A DNA stretch of 64,000 nucleotides from Grimontia marina (GTDB taxonomy: Bacteria > Pseudomonadota > Gammaproteobacteria > Enterobacterales > Vibrionaceae). The notes below the pieces were generated by a model that made no database searches, was not told the origin of the DNA, and worked only from the letters and a program-made list of their open reading frames with translations. Made by a program: the position numbers and the translations under genes. This document shows positions 45,494 to 54,616 of this stretch, in pieces; the stretch's first letter is position 1; each line of letters opens with the position of its first letter. The stretch lies in NCBI RefSeq assembly GCF_900060185.1, contig NZ_FIZY01000010.1:62001-126000 (forward strand), given 5' to 3'.

Positions 45494-47611
45494 ATGCTTG
45501 AAAACCTGTCTTTACGAGCAAAAATATTTTTGGGTAATGGTGTAGTGCTTTTGTTTCTCATTGCGCTTGGGTTGCTAAGTCTCAATAGCATGAAAAATCT
45601 GAGCGCTACTGAAAGGTGGGTGGAGCATACCCACGAAGTTATCAACAAAGCGCAGAATTTGATTGCTGCCGCCATCAATATGGAAACCGGGATGAGGGGT
45701 TATCTGTTGGCAGGCAAAGAACAGTTCCTTGAGCCTTATGATGAGGGAAAGCGAGAGTTTGAGAGCATCGTTGAGGACCTGAAACAAAAAGTCAGCGACA
45801 ACCCCCGACAGGTTTCTTTACTTCAAGACGTTGAAGTTACGATTGCAGACTGGCAACGCAATGTTACCGAGGACATGATTTCGCTGAGACGCTCTATAGG
45901 TAATGCTAAAACCATGAACGACATGAGCGTGACTGTGGGAGAAGCCAAAGGAAAAGCGTACATCGACAAAGCGAGAGGTTTGCTAGATACCTTTATTGCC
46001 CAACAACGCTCGATATCGAACGATAACTTCCCCGCTTCCCAATCCGACGAAGATAGAGAGGGCTTTAGCGACATAGCCCAAAAAGCTCTGCTGATTAAAA
46101 TCGCAGTATTGGATATGGAGACAGGGATGAGAGGCTTCTTACTAACAGGGCAAGAGGCTTTTTTGGAACCTTATGCTCAAGGGAGCAACCAAATAAGCCG
46201 ATTACTGACAGGGCTTAAGCTGGAAGTCAGGGACAACCCCATTCAAGTGTCAGTGCTGGAAAACATAGAAGATGTTTTGGGTGACTGGCGTGGGAATGTG
46301 GCTGAAAACTATATTACGTTAAGACGTGAGATAGGTGATGCCAAAACCATGGATGATATTTCTGATCTGGTGGCTCAGGAGCGCGGGAAGCAGTACTTCG
46401 ACAAATTTAGAAGCCAAATGAGGACTTTTATCGAGCGGGAAGACACTCTGATGGCAGCGCGAACACAGGCTGCACACGAAAGTGTCACCAGTACCTACAT
46501 CACCATTATTGCTGGCATGGTGTTTGCCGTTATTGCATCAGTGCTTGTTGCTAACTTCTTGAGTGCGGCCATCATGCGCCCATTCCAAGATATTTTTAAA
46601 GGGCTGACGGTGTTCAGCTCGAAGGAACTGGGGGATTTACGCGTTTCGTTCAATGAAGTGGTGCGACGCATGAATACAGGGGCGTCCAGAGTAGCAATGA
46701 TCGCCGCCAACATTGAGGATGTTTCTCAGAACCTTTCCCAAATTTCTAATCGACAAGCCAGTTCAGTGGAGGAAACATCTGCGAGTGCGGAAGAGATCTC
46801 CAGCATGGTCCAAAATAACGTTCAATCCGCCGAACACTCCCGGGACCTGTCCAAAGAGGTTGGGAATAGAATGACAGACTTGGACGAAGCTATGTGCCAG
46901 ATTTCTGAATCAAATCATAAAATTACAGAGCTGGTTAAGATCATTGCGGAAATTGGTGCAAAGACCGAAATCATCGACGAGATTGTCTTCCAAACCAAAC
47001 TGCTTTCATTCAATGCCTCAGTCGAAGCGGAAAGGGCGGGAGAGCATGGCAGAGGATTTGCTGTTGTGGCTCAGGAAGTTGGGAATTTGGCTCAAATGAG
47101 CGGGAAAGCAGCAACAGACATTTCTGCCATTGTGAAGCAAAGTATCAGCGAAGCCGAAACAATCGCGAAGGAAAACACCATACGGGTAGAAAATGGGGGA
47201 GGCATTGTGTCGGAAACCCGCCAGCAGGCGCAGTCGATGGTGGAAGGTGCAACCAACATTTTTGAAGCTTCGAATGAGCAAGCAAGGGGCATACAAGAAA
47301 TCAGCAATGCGGTTGAGTCTATCAACAGAGCGACGCAGCACGCGGCGTCTATTGCCGATCAGGCCTCTAACTCCAGTTCAGAGTTGACCAGACAGGCTGA
47401 AGATCTCAATAAGCTTGTCTTGCACATGAGCAACTTTCTGTGTGGTCATGAAGCGGAAGCCAAGGAAGAAAATAAAGTAGAGAAGCCTCTGAATTGGGAG
47501 GAGAGCATTGAACATGACTTTGAACGAAATAATCATGTGCAGAAAGCGAATGCGCAAAGTGATGATGTAACGATGGAAGGGAACAACAACAGCGCCTGGA
47601 ACCGGCTTTGA
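45494..47611 (+). CDS. Methyl-accepting chemotaxis receptor with two CHASE3-type domains
   Basis: A 705-residue receptor. Membrane segments lie at about 10-30 and 332-354. Two periplasmic repeats stand between them: the first has [21 protein letters not shown] and the second [21 protein letters not shown]. This is an internal duplication of a CHASE3-like helical sensor. The cytoplasmic part has a signalling tip reading [19 protein letters not shown] rather than the common QTNLLALNAAIEAARAGE. From memory, tips with [12 protein letters not shown] occur in receptors of alternative (non-flagellar) systems. ATG 45494 is chosen because GAGG is 9 bases upstream. Confidence 0.92.
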   Translation: MLENLSLRAKIFLGNGVVLLFLIALGLLSLNSMKNLSATERWVEHTHEVINKAQNLIAAAINMETGMRGYLLAGKEQFLEPYDEGKREFESIVEDLKQKVSDNPRQVSLLQDVEVTIADWQRNVTEDMISLRRSIGNAKTMNDMSVTVGEAKGKAYIDKARGLLDTFIAQQRSISNDNFPASQSDEDREGFSDIAQKALLIKIAVLDMETGMRGFLLTGQEAFLEPYAQGSNQISRLLTGLKLEVRDNPIQVSVLENIEDVLGDWRGNVAENYITLRREIGDAKTMDDISDLVAQERGKQYFDKFRSQMRTFIEREDTLMAARTQAAHESVTSTYITIIAGMVFAVIASVLVANFLSAAIMRPFQDIFKGLTVFSSKELGDLRVSFNEVVRRMNTGASRVAMIAANIEDVSQNLSQISNRQASSVEETSASAEEISSMVQNNVQSAEHSRDLSKEVGNRMTDLDEAMCQISESNHKITELVKIIAEIGAKTEIIDEIVFQTKLLSFNASVEAERAGEHGRGFAVVAQEVGNLAQMSGKAATDISAIVKQSISEAETIAKENTIRVENGGGIVSETRQQAQSMVEGATNIFEASNEQARGIQEISNAVESINRATQHAASIADQASNSSSELTRQAEDLNKLVLHMSNFLCGHEAEAKEENKVEKPLNWEESIEHDFERNNHVQKANAQSDDVTMEGNNNSAWNRL

Positions 47612-47626
47612 ACGGGGTGATGGGTC

Positions 47627-48538
47627 GTGGTGCAAAAAGTCGATCGTCTTTTCACTAGCCAAGCTGATGCTGCTGCGGAAGGCAGAGAAAACTTTGATAC
47701 CTCAATGGTGCGGCTGTCTTCTGTGGAATTTCGACACTTTACCCATCTGATCTATCACCACGCGGGTATCCGTATTTCTTCCGACAAACGAACCATGCTG
47801 GAAAGCAGGCTGAAAAAACGCCTTTACGCGCTAAAAATCCACTCATTTAAACAATATGCCGATTATCTGAAAAGCGACATGAGTGGACGGGAGTTAACAG
47901 AATTCACTAATGCCATCACCACTAATAAAACCGAGTTCTTTCGCGGAGCCTGCCATTTTGAGTTGATGAGAAAGGATATCATTGACCAACACCGTTCAGA
48001 CACGATTTTCATCTGGTCCGCCGCGTGTGCAAGTGGTGAAGAGCCTTATTCCATTGCCATGGTATGTGATGAACTCCAACACGATAACCCGGGGTTTGAA
48101 GCTAAAATTCTCGCGACCGATATTGATACCCAGAGGCTCGCGATTTGCGAGAGCGCCAGATACGAAAAAGAGCGTTTGAGTGAGATTCCTATTCAGTTTC
48201 GGCACCGGTATACCAAGTTCTCTGATGACCCTCAGGATGACACTTTTCATGTTGCGGATATACTTCGCCAGCAAATTAAGTTTCGACAATACAATCTTGT
48301 TCATTTTTCTGACAAATTTGGCATCCAGTTTCATTACATCTTTCTGCGTAATGTACTGTTTTATTTCCCACCCTCCACGGCAGAAAAAGTGGTTCGCTCT
48401 ATGTTGAGCCAACTACAACATGGAGGGATGATTTTCGTTGGGCTGACAGAAACGCTGAACAATTTGGATCTTGGACTCGAGCAAGTGGGTACCTCGGTAT
48501 ATAGAAAGGTTACTCACAGAGGAAAGAGCGATGGCTGA
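47627..48538 (+). CDS. cheR: CheR chemoreceptor glutamate methyltransferase
   Basis: A 303-residue methyltransferase. The N-terminal helical domain precedes a SAM-binding fold with 'WSAACASGEEPYSIAM', followed by the conserved RNVLFYF (of the RNVLIYF type). It methylates receptor Glu residues. Its last eight bases overlap the start of cheD-cheB. Confidence 0.95.
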   Translation: MVQKVDRLFTSQADAAAEGRENFDTSMVRLSSVEFRHFTHLIYHHAGIRISSDKRTMLESRLKKRLYALKIHSFKQYADYLKSDMSGRELTEFTNAITTNKTEFFRGACHFELMRKDIIDQHRSDTIFIWSAACASGEEPYSIAMVCDELQHDNPGFEAKILATDIDTQRLAICESARYEKERLSEIPIQFRHRYTKFSDDPQDDTFHVADILRQQIKFRQYNLVHFSDKFGIQFHYIFLRNVLFYFPPSTAEKVVRSMLSQLQHGGMIFVGLTETLNNLDLGLEQVGTSVYRKVTHRGKSDG

Positions 48539-50090
48539 TATTCAGGTGAGTTCCGGCGATCTGTGCTTTTTCTTTCGCAAAAATGCATGGATGCAGACGC
48601 TGGTAGGGACTTGTGTCACCGTTTGTATCTGTGACAGGGAAAATCAAAGTGGAGGTATGTGCCATTATAGACTGCCTAGCGCACAGAATAACTTCTCACA
48701 AAGTAGTGATGCCAATGACTTTGGCAGTTTTGCAATTCCTAACTTACTGCGTCGTTTTAAGCAAACCTCTTCTCGACTGGAAAATCTAACGGCTCGGGTA
48801 CTTGGTGGTGCACAGTTGCAGGGCGGTGACTTCCTGCAGTCGCAGCAAATTGGCGTCAGGAACATTTCCATCGCCCTTGAACTTCTGGCGCTTTACGGTT
48901 TGCCAGTCCTTGGGGTATCAATAGGCGGTGTTGAAGGCCGTCAAGTCCGCTTTAACCCCTTCACTGGCGACGTAGATTTTCGCTTTGTGTCCGAGCATGA
49001 TACGCCCCCCCTAAATTGCCACCCAAAGACCTCGGATGTAAGAAGGATCTACACGACATTGGGGAGATCTCACCTTGACACTTCGTGGACGGATAGAGTT
49101 TGTGGCAGCGATGATGTCAGGGTAGAACACTTTGCTGATGCAAAAGTGTTGTTTGATCGAGCCGCAAAGCTCGCACCTGATGTGGTAGTGATGGACCCCT
49201 ATCATATCAGTGGCAATGATTGGCTGGGAGGTGCGAAGAGTAATAAAACCATTCCAACCATTTTAGTTTCTCGCGCCGCACGTTCGCTTAGTGGCATAGA
49301 ATACCGCAAGCTCAATCAGGTAGTTGGCCGATATAATTTTGTGACGACACCTACAACGTTGAATCAGGTATTAGCCTCAGCACTGGCAGCAAAAGCTTCG
49401 ATTGAAAACCTCAATGCGGGAGGCTGTTTAGCGGAGGCGCATAAAACCCCAGCCCCCTTTGATATAGTGGTGCTTCTTGGCGCATCAACAGGCGGTATTG
49501 ATGCGCTGGATTGTGTAGTCAAGCACTTGCCTTCGCCGTTTCCGCCGGTTTGCATTGTCCAACATATTCCCCCTGATTATTCTCACTCACTGGCGGAGAA
49601 GCTTAACAAGTCATGTGAACTAAAAGTATGTGAAGCGGAAGACGGTGCGCTTCTTGAAGGCTCACATGTGTATGTCGCGCCCGGGGGTAAGCACATCAGA
49701 TTAATGCAACTGCCGGATGAGCGTGTCGTGGTGAGGGTCACTGAGGATCCCTTGGTGAATGGATTTCGTCCATCAGTTGATTACCTGTTTCAGTCCGCTC
49801 TCAAGCTCAAGAAGCTTAACAAGGTAGCAGTCTTAATGACGGGCATGGGGCGGGATGGCGCAAAAGGGTTGCTTAACCTCAAGCGCAACGGGGCATTCAC
49901 CATTACACAGGATAAAGAGAGCTGTGCTGTTTATGGTATGCCTCGGGCAGCTGAAGAGCTGGAGGCTGCATGCAGAACTGTCCCTTTATCTGGCATTGCA
50001 GATGCGATTGAGTTTGCGGTGAAGTTGTTCCAAAAAACAGAGTCAAAAAGCTTACCAAAGAGTTTGCTAATAAGTGGGGATGAAGGATGA
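48531..50090 (+). CDS. CheD-CheB fusion: receptor deamidase joined to methylesterase
   Basis: A single 519-residue frame encodes both enzymes. Residues 1-155 are CheD: the catalytic Cys28 (VGTCVTVC), His45 (GMCHYRLP) and the Thr at 23 are present. Residues 165-300 resemble a degraded receiver: Asp222 (VVMDPYH) is kept but the acidic pair and the KP motif are not recognisable. Residues 310-505 are a CheB methylesterase with the catalytic triad Ser319 (GASTGG), His345 (VQHIPP) and Asp442 (TGMGRDG). GAGGAAAG precedes the ATG at 48531. CheR is upstream and CheA overlaps by four bases. Confidence 0.93.
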   Translation: MADIQVSSGDLCFFFRKNAWMQTLVGTCVTVCICDRENQSGGMCHYRLPSAQNNFSQSSDANDFGSFAIPNLLRRFKQTSSRLENLTARVLGGAQLQGGDFLQSQQIGVRNISIALELLALYGLPVLGVSIGGVEGRQVRFNPFTGDVDFRFVSEHDTPPLNCHPKTSDVRRIYTTLGRSHLDTSWTDRVCGSDDVRVEHFADAKVLFDRAAKLAPDVVVMDPYHISGNDWLGGAKSNKTIPTILVSRAARSLSGIEYRKLNQVVGRYNFVTTPTTLNQVLASALAAKASIENLNAGGCLAEAHKTPAPFDIVVLLGASTGGIDALDCVVKHLPSPFPPVCIVQHIPPDYSHSLAEKLNKSCELKVCEAEDGALLEGSHVYVAPGGKHIRLMQLPDERVVVRVTEDPLVNGFRPSVDYLFQSALKLKKLNKVAVLMTGMGRDGAKGLLNLKRNGAFTITQDKESCAVYGMPRAAEELEAACRTVPLSGIADAIEFAVKLFQKTESKSLPKSLLISGDEG

Positions 50091-51853
50091 AAAGGGAGGC
50101 ATCTAAAACCACCCATTTAAAATCCCTGGCAGAGAAAGCTGGTCACATTCAAGCCTTACTGGGGGAAAAGTCTTCACTTTCCAAGGTGAATGAAGAAATC
50201 GGAGACCTCCTCACCTTCCACGAAGGTCACAAAGAAAAGGACATGACCTCTTATCGTGCTGTCGATGATTTGTTAATAAATATTCAAGCCCTTACTGATT
50301 ATCTGGCTGCTGGAAGCAGTGAGCTTGACCAGCAAAGCCGAGAGTTATTGATGCGTGCTATAGAAGAGGTGGAAGAAGACTTACGCTCATTTATCAATGG
50401 TCAGCCTAACGAGGAATACAGCAACCACAAAGAAGCCTTGCTGGCAGGCATGGCGACCTGTTTTCTCAATAGAGAGTCGTTTGATATTCGTTTTTGTGAA
50501 GACACTTTTGCTTTCGATGGTGATGTAGCTGATGAGCTGGCGTACCTGTGTTCATTGGTGGAACATGAAGGTCAGGAAAACTCACCTAAGTCGTTGTCTG
50601 GACGAAAGTTCCTGTCTAAAACTAAAACGCCAAAAACCTCTTCGGTTCAGTCGAACTTTGAGCAGACCACACGTGTGAAATCCCAATTGCTTGAAAAGCT
50701 CATGAGCCACACCGAAGAGCTGGTTCAGATCCGCAATATGATGGTCGATCTCGCTGAACAGGAAGAGAATCAGCGCTTAACTGAGCTTTCTAACAAGCTG
50801 ATGACTATTTCCGACAATATGCTGGGCGACTTGCTGAAAACCCGAATGCGCCCAATGGGCAACTTGCTGAGCAAGTATCGAAGAATGGTGCGGGATCTTT
50901 CTAATGAGTTGGGCAAAAAAGTCGATGTCGACATCATTGGTGAAAATATCGAACTCGATAATAATGTCCTGGATGCCATCAATGAGCCACTGACACACCT
51001 TGTCAGAAATGCAATAGACCACGGCTTTGAAATGCCAGATGAGCGCACTGGGGCGGGAAAACCTTTGACTGGTCGTCTGCTGATTCATGCTTATAACGAG
51101 TCGGGGAAAGTGGTGATCAACATTGAAGATGATGGCAAAGGCATTGATACCGAAAAAGTGTTGAACAAAGCCATTAATAACGGTGTGATTTCGTCAGAGC
51201 AGGCGGAGAGAATGTCGGATAAGGAAATCATGGAGTTGATTTTCTATTCTGGGCTTTCTACCTCGGAGCAAGTGAGTTCAGTGTCAGGCCGTGGAGTGGG
51301 AATGGATGCCGTGAAACGAAAGGTGGAAGAGATAAAAGGCACGGTCGATATCTATTCGAAAATCGGTGTGGGTACTGAGATTTCGCTGATGTTCCCGCTC
51401 ACAATGGCAACGCTGAGAGTCGCCCTGTTCCAGGTTGGTGGTCTTAACTACGCCATTCCTTCCTCAGAAATCTCAGGCATTGTAGGTGTCAGCCGTATTG
51501 ACGACGAAATCTCCATTCGATTTGAAAGCGGCTCTGCAACCATGCTGAGAAAAGGCAAAGTCACGCCCTTGATTGAAGCTAAAGACTACCTTGGTGAACT
51601 GGTAAACGGGGAGAGTTTTCAGTCTCTGTATGAACAAGGGAAGTCGTTAAGCGTAGTGACCTTCAAAGATAGGGGGCAATACTGGGGGTTGGTAGTTGAT
51701 GAGGTCAGGGCATTTCTGGATATCGTTATTAAGCCATTAGATAAAAGCATGAACCATGAAAACATATTCTCTGGCGCAACTTTGCTGGGAAATGGTGATT
51801 TGGCGTTGGTGATCAACCTGAAGAGAGTGCTGCGTTTTGTGCGTTACGGATAA
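50087..51853 (+). CDS. cheA: CheA-type kinase lacking the phosphotransfer (P1) domain
   Basis: A 588-residue kinase. The first 190 residues are helical and have no HSxKG motif, so there is no recognisable P1 phosphotransfer domain. Dimerisation P3 spans about 195-265. P4 ATPase spans about 275-440 with the N-box (VRNAIDHGFEMPDER), DDGKGID and GRGVGMD motifs. The P5 CheW-like domain covers about 445-588. It would bind ATP and dock with CheW but cannot phosphorylate itself in cis in the usual way. The Hpt domain is on the next gene. It overlaps cheD-cheB by four bases (ATGA). Confidence 0.93.
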   Translation: MKREASKTTHLKSLAEKAGHIQALLGEKSSLSKVNEEIGDLLTFHEGHKEKDMTSYRAVDDLLINIQALTDYLAAGSSELDQQSRELLMRAIEEVEEDLRSFINGQPNEEYSNHKEALLAGMATCFLNRESFDIRFCEDTFAFDGDVADELAYLCSLVEHEGQENSPKSLSGRKFLSKTKTPKTSSVQSNFEQTTRVKSQLLEKLMSHTEELVQIRNMMVDLAEQEENQRLTELSNKLMTISDNMLGDLLKTRMRPMGNLLSKYRRMVRDLSNELGKKVDVDIIGENIELDNNVLDAINEPLTHLVRNAIDHGFEMPDERTGAGKPLTGRLLIHAYNESGKVVINIEDDGKGIDTEKVLNKAINNGVISSEQAERMSDKEIMELIFYSGLSTSEQVSSVSGRGVGMDAVKRKVEEIKGTVDIYSKIGVGTEISLMFPLTMATLRVALFQVGGLNYAIPSSEISGIVGVSRIDDEISIRFESGSATMLRKGKVTPLIEAKDYLGELVNGESFQSLYEQGKSLSVVTFKDRGQYWGLVVDEVRAFLDIVIKPLDKSMNHENIFSGATLLGNGDLALVINLKRVLRFVRYG

Positions 51854-51928
51854 TCGGGATCTGTCGCCCGAATTGCAGATGCTAATCTTATACTTAAGAC
51901 GGATACAATTTCATGATTGGGGTGACAG

Positions 51929-52882
51929 ATGAAGACTCTCGGAAGCTTTTTGCTGGAAGAGGGATTGATTTCAGCCTCAGATCTTGCTGATGCAATGGTT
52001 GAGCTGGTTAGGAAAACGCCGCATAGCGTGGAAATCCTGTACGAGAAAGGTGTAATTTCTCCTGAGCAACTTCTGGCGATTGTTACACTTCAGAGTGATG
52101 AAAACCTGGATTTTAGAACCGCTTGTCTACAACTAAGTATCTGGAAAAGCGAGTTTATCGACATCATCAATAAAGAGGTTGAACAGCGCAGGGGGACGCT
52201 GGGACAACTTTTAGTTGAACGAGAGCTCATCGACCCACCCGCTCTATTATCTGTTATCAAGCACTATCACGCTTACCGTTCTGAAAACAACAATGACTTT
52301 GCGCTTTTTTCCGAAAACGTCATTTTGGATCTATCTGAAGATTCTGCTGGCAAAGGTATGCCAGAAATCAACTATGAGCCTGACTTTTCAACAGCGTCAG
52401 AGGGAAATACGTCCGAATATCTTGACCTTTTCTCCGAGGAAAAAGAGATAGCACTGGAATTGATGATTCTTGCGATTGAAAAACTGGGGAGCGACAAAAG
52501 CGAGGATTCGCCCGAAGAGTTGTTGGACAAGTTTTTTACAGAGTATCACTCGCTCAAAGGAACGGCGAGAGGGATTGGTGCAGTACTAACCGAAAATTTG
52601 ATCCACGAATCAGAGGATTTGCTGGCGTTCTATAAGTGCTTCCTGCACAAGCTTGAGAGTTCAGACTTCTCAGCCTTGGCAGCGGTAAACCTCAATGTGC
52701 TGGATGTATTGAGCCAGTTAAGGAATGAGCTGGTTGTGGTTGAATCGGAGCAGGGCTTCTGGGAAAAAGAGGATAAGAAAACGAAATATCTCAAAGTGTT
52801 GGAGGATATCCATAAGCTAAACAAGGAGCTTCAAGGCCGGGGCTACAAAGTAGACATTGAAGAAGTTAGAGATATGTTCTGA
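51929..52882 (+). CDS. Hpt-domain protein with N-terminal MshEN-like repeats, proposed partner of the P1-less CheA
   Basis: A 317-residue protein. The Hpt signature is at His207 (EYHSLKGTARG), which is the CheA P1-type motif. The N-terminal 115 residues contain three blocks resembling MshEN/T2SSE_N repeats (TLGSFLLEEGLISASDL; EKGVISPEQLL; TLGQLLVERELIDPPAL). Such repeats bind c-di-GMP in MshE, but here the R/Q ends of the motif are not clearly kept. The C-terminal half is helical. Position after cheA, with GGGGTGA before its ATG, suggests it supplies the missing phosphotransfer His (inference). Confidence 0.88.
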   Translation: MKTLGSFLLEEGLISASDLADAMVELVRKTPHSVEILYEKGVISPEQLLAIVTLQSDENLDFRTACLQLSIWKSEFIDIINKEVEQRRGTLGQLLVERELIDPPALLSVIKHYHAYRSENNNDFALFSENVILDLSEDSAGKGMPEINYEPDFSTASEGNTSEYLDLFSEEKEIALELMILAIEKLGSDKSEDSPEELLDKFFTEYHSLKGTARGIGAVLTENLIHESEDLLAFYKCFLHKLESSDFSALAAVNLNVLDVLSQLRNELVVVESEQGFWEKEDKKTKYLKVLEDIHKLNKELQGRGYKVDIEEVRDMF

Positions 52883-53002
52883 GCCAAGGACGTGTTGACT
52901 CAATAAATTTCTCTCCCCGTCCCAATTTCCATATATTGATGCACAGTTGTCTTACCCTATTCGATATGATGGGTGAAATTTCAAACAGTTGGGGTGGTAA
53001 AA

Positions 53003-53947
53003 ATGGACTTTCTGGAGATCTTACCTTCACTCATCAATACCTGGGTCATTCTTGCGGTTTTGGTGGTTATCGCGCTGCGTTCAGCAGTCAAATTCGTTCC
53101 TCAGAATACAGCCTATGTGATCGAGCGCTTCGGTAAATACAACAAAACCATGGAAGCAGGCCTAAATGTGTTGGTACCGTTTATTGACCGTATGGCGTAT
53201 GTAAGAACACTGAAAGAGCAAGCGTTTGATGTCCCTTCGCAATCAGCGATCACTCGCGACAACATCTCATTGGTTGTAGATGGCGTGTTGTATATCAAGG
53301 TGCTCGACCCTGTGAAAGCCTGCTACGGCGTGGATGACTATATCTTCTCGGTCACCCAACTGGCACAAACTTCTATGCGTTCTGAAATTGGCCGTATGGA
53401 ACTTGACAAAACCTTCGAAGAACGTGAAAGCCTCAATACGGCTATCGTGTCGGCTATCAACGAAGCGGCACAGCCTTGGGGCGTTCAGGTACTGCGTTAC
53501 GAAATTAAAGATATCGATCCACCTCGTTCAGTATTGGACGCGATGGAACGTCAAATGAAAGCAGAGCGTGAAAAGCGTGCTGCTATTCTGGAATCAGAAG
53601 GTGCCCGTCAAGCTGACATTAACGTGGCTGAAGGTCAAAAGCAGGCACGTGTACTGGCCGCGGAAGCAGAAAAGTCTGAGCAAATCTTGAAAGCGGAAGG
53701 TGAGGCCCAGGCGATTCTTGCCGTTGCGCAAGCACAGGCGGAAGCGCTGGAGGTGGTTGGCCGCACGGCCGCTACTGAAGAAGGCCAGAAAGCCATTCAG
53801 CTAGATCTTGCAGACAAAGCGATTGAAGCGAAGAAGGCAATTGCGAAGGAATCTTCAGTAGTATTGCTGCCTGATAGCCAATCCAGTGCTGCATCGCTGG
53901 TGGCTGAATCAATGAGCATTATTAACAAGCTGAATACTGGGAAGTAA
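53003..53947 (+). CDS. qmcA: SPFH/stomatin-family membrane protein (QmcA-like)
   Basis: A 314-residue protein with an N-terminal membrane anchor (about 7-28). The SPFH domain follows from 'VPQNTAYVIERFGKYNKTMEAGL', and then a long Ala/Glu-rich helical region that oligomerises. It belongs to the paraslipin/QmcA group associated with membrane microdomains and membrane protein quality control. The ATG at 53003 has GGGGTGG upstream. The NfeD gene follows after only three bases. Confidence 0.93.
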   Translation: MDFLEILPSLINTWVILAVLVVIALRSAVKFVPQNTAYVIERFGKYNKTMEAGLNVLVPFIDRMAYVRTLKEQAFDVPSQSAITRDNISLVVDGVLYIKVLDPVKACYGVDDYIFSVTQLAQTSMRSEIGRMELDKTFEERESLNTAIVSAINEAAQPWGVQVLRYEIKDIDPPRSVLDAMERQMKAEREKRAAILESEGARQADINVAEGQKQARVLAAEAEKSEQILKAEGEAQAILAVAQAQAEALEVVGRTAATEEGQKAIQLDLADKAIEAKKAIAKESSVVLLPDSQSSAASLVAESMSIINKLNTGK

Positions 53948-53950
53948 GAG

Positions 53951-54451
53951 ATGGATTTAATGTCGTACCTACAAACCAATCTGGCTGAATCGACGATAAT
54001 TATCGGTTTGGTTCTGCTAATCATTGAAGTCTGGCTGTTAGGGCTTTCCACTATTGTCCTACTTGCGTTTGGCGTCTCTGCGATTATCACTGGTAGCTTG
54101 GTATGGGTCGGCATTTTTCCAGAGACTCTAACGTCGGTCATCGCCGGTTCGGGTATTGGCGCAGGTGTGCTGACAGCAATTCTGTGGCGTCCACTCAAAC
54201 GTTCTCAAAAAAGCCCACGCCCTGAGTACAATATTCACAGCGATTTTATCGGACTTGTGTTTGAGCTTGAGGAACCGTTGGATGCAGATCATCCCGTGAT
54301 GGTGAAATATTCAGGCGTAAGTTGGAAGCTGGTTTTGGGGTCAATACACCGCAATGAAATCGTCCCTGCTGGCGGCTCCGTGAGAGTTACTGCTGTCGAT
54401 GTTGGTAAGTTTATGGTTGAACCAGTGGAAGCTCTGGAGAGTGGATCTTGA
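53951..54451 (+). CDS. NfeD-family membrane protein (YbbJ-like)
   Basis: A 166-residue protein with three or four hydrophobic segments in its first 85 residues and a C-terminal OB-like domain (about 95-160) with 'GSVRVTAVDVGKFMVEPV'. NfeD proteins pair with SPFH proteins, here QmcA, and are thought to regulate its assembly. A strong terminator follows. Confidence 0.92.
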   Translation: MDLMSYLQTNLAESTIIIGLVLLIIEVWLLGLSTIVLLAFGVSAIITGSLVWVGIFPETLTSVIAGSGIGAGVLTAILWRPLKRSQKSPRPEYNIHSDFIGLVFELEEPLDADHPVMVKYSGVSWKLVLGSIHRNEIVPAGGSVRVTAVDVGKFMVEPVEALESGS

Positions 54452-54478
54452 TGACATTGACGATTTGATTTAATCGAT

Positions 54479-54504
54479 AGGAAGCCGTGAGGCTTCCTTT
54501 TTTG
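54479..54504 (+). terminator. Rho-independent terminator of qmcA-nfeD
   Basis: AGGAAGCC / GGCTTCCT with loop GTGA and a T-run, 28 bases after the stop codon. Confidence 0.92.
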
Positions 54505-54616
54505 TTGTGGGTAGGGAAAGTCTAACAAACAAAGCAACTTGCGTTGTGTTGCTTGGGTATAGTCAAAACTCGCGGCCTACGCTGACCGTAGTGGATTTTG
54601 ACAGGGAAGAGAGTTG

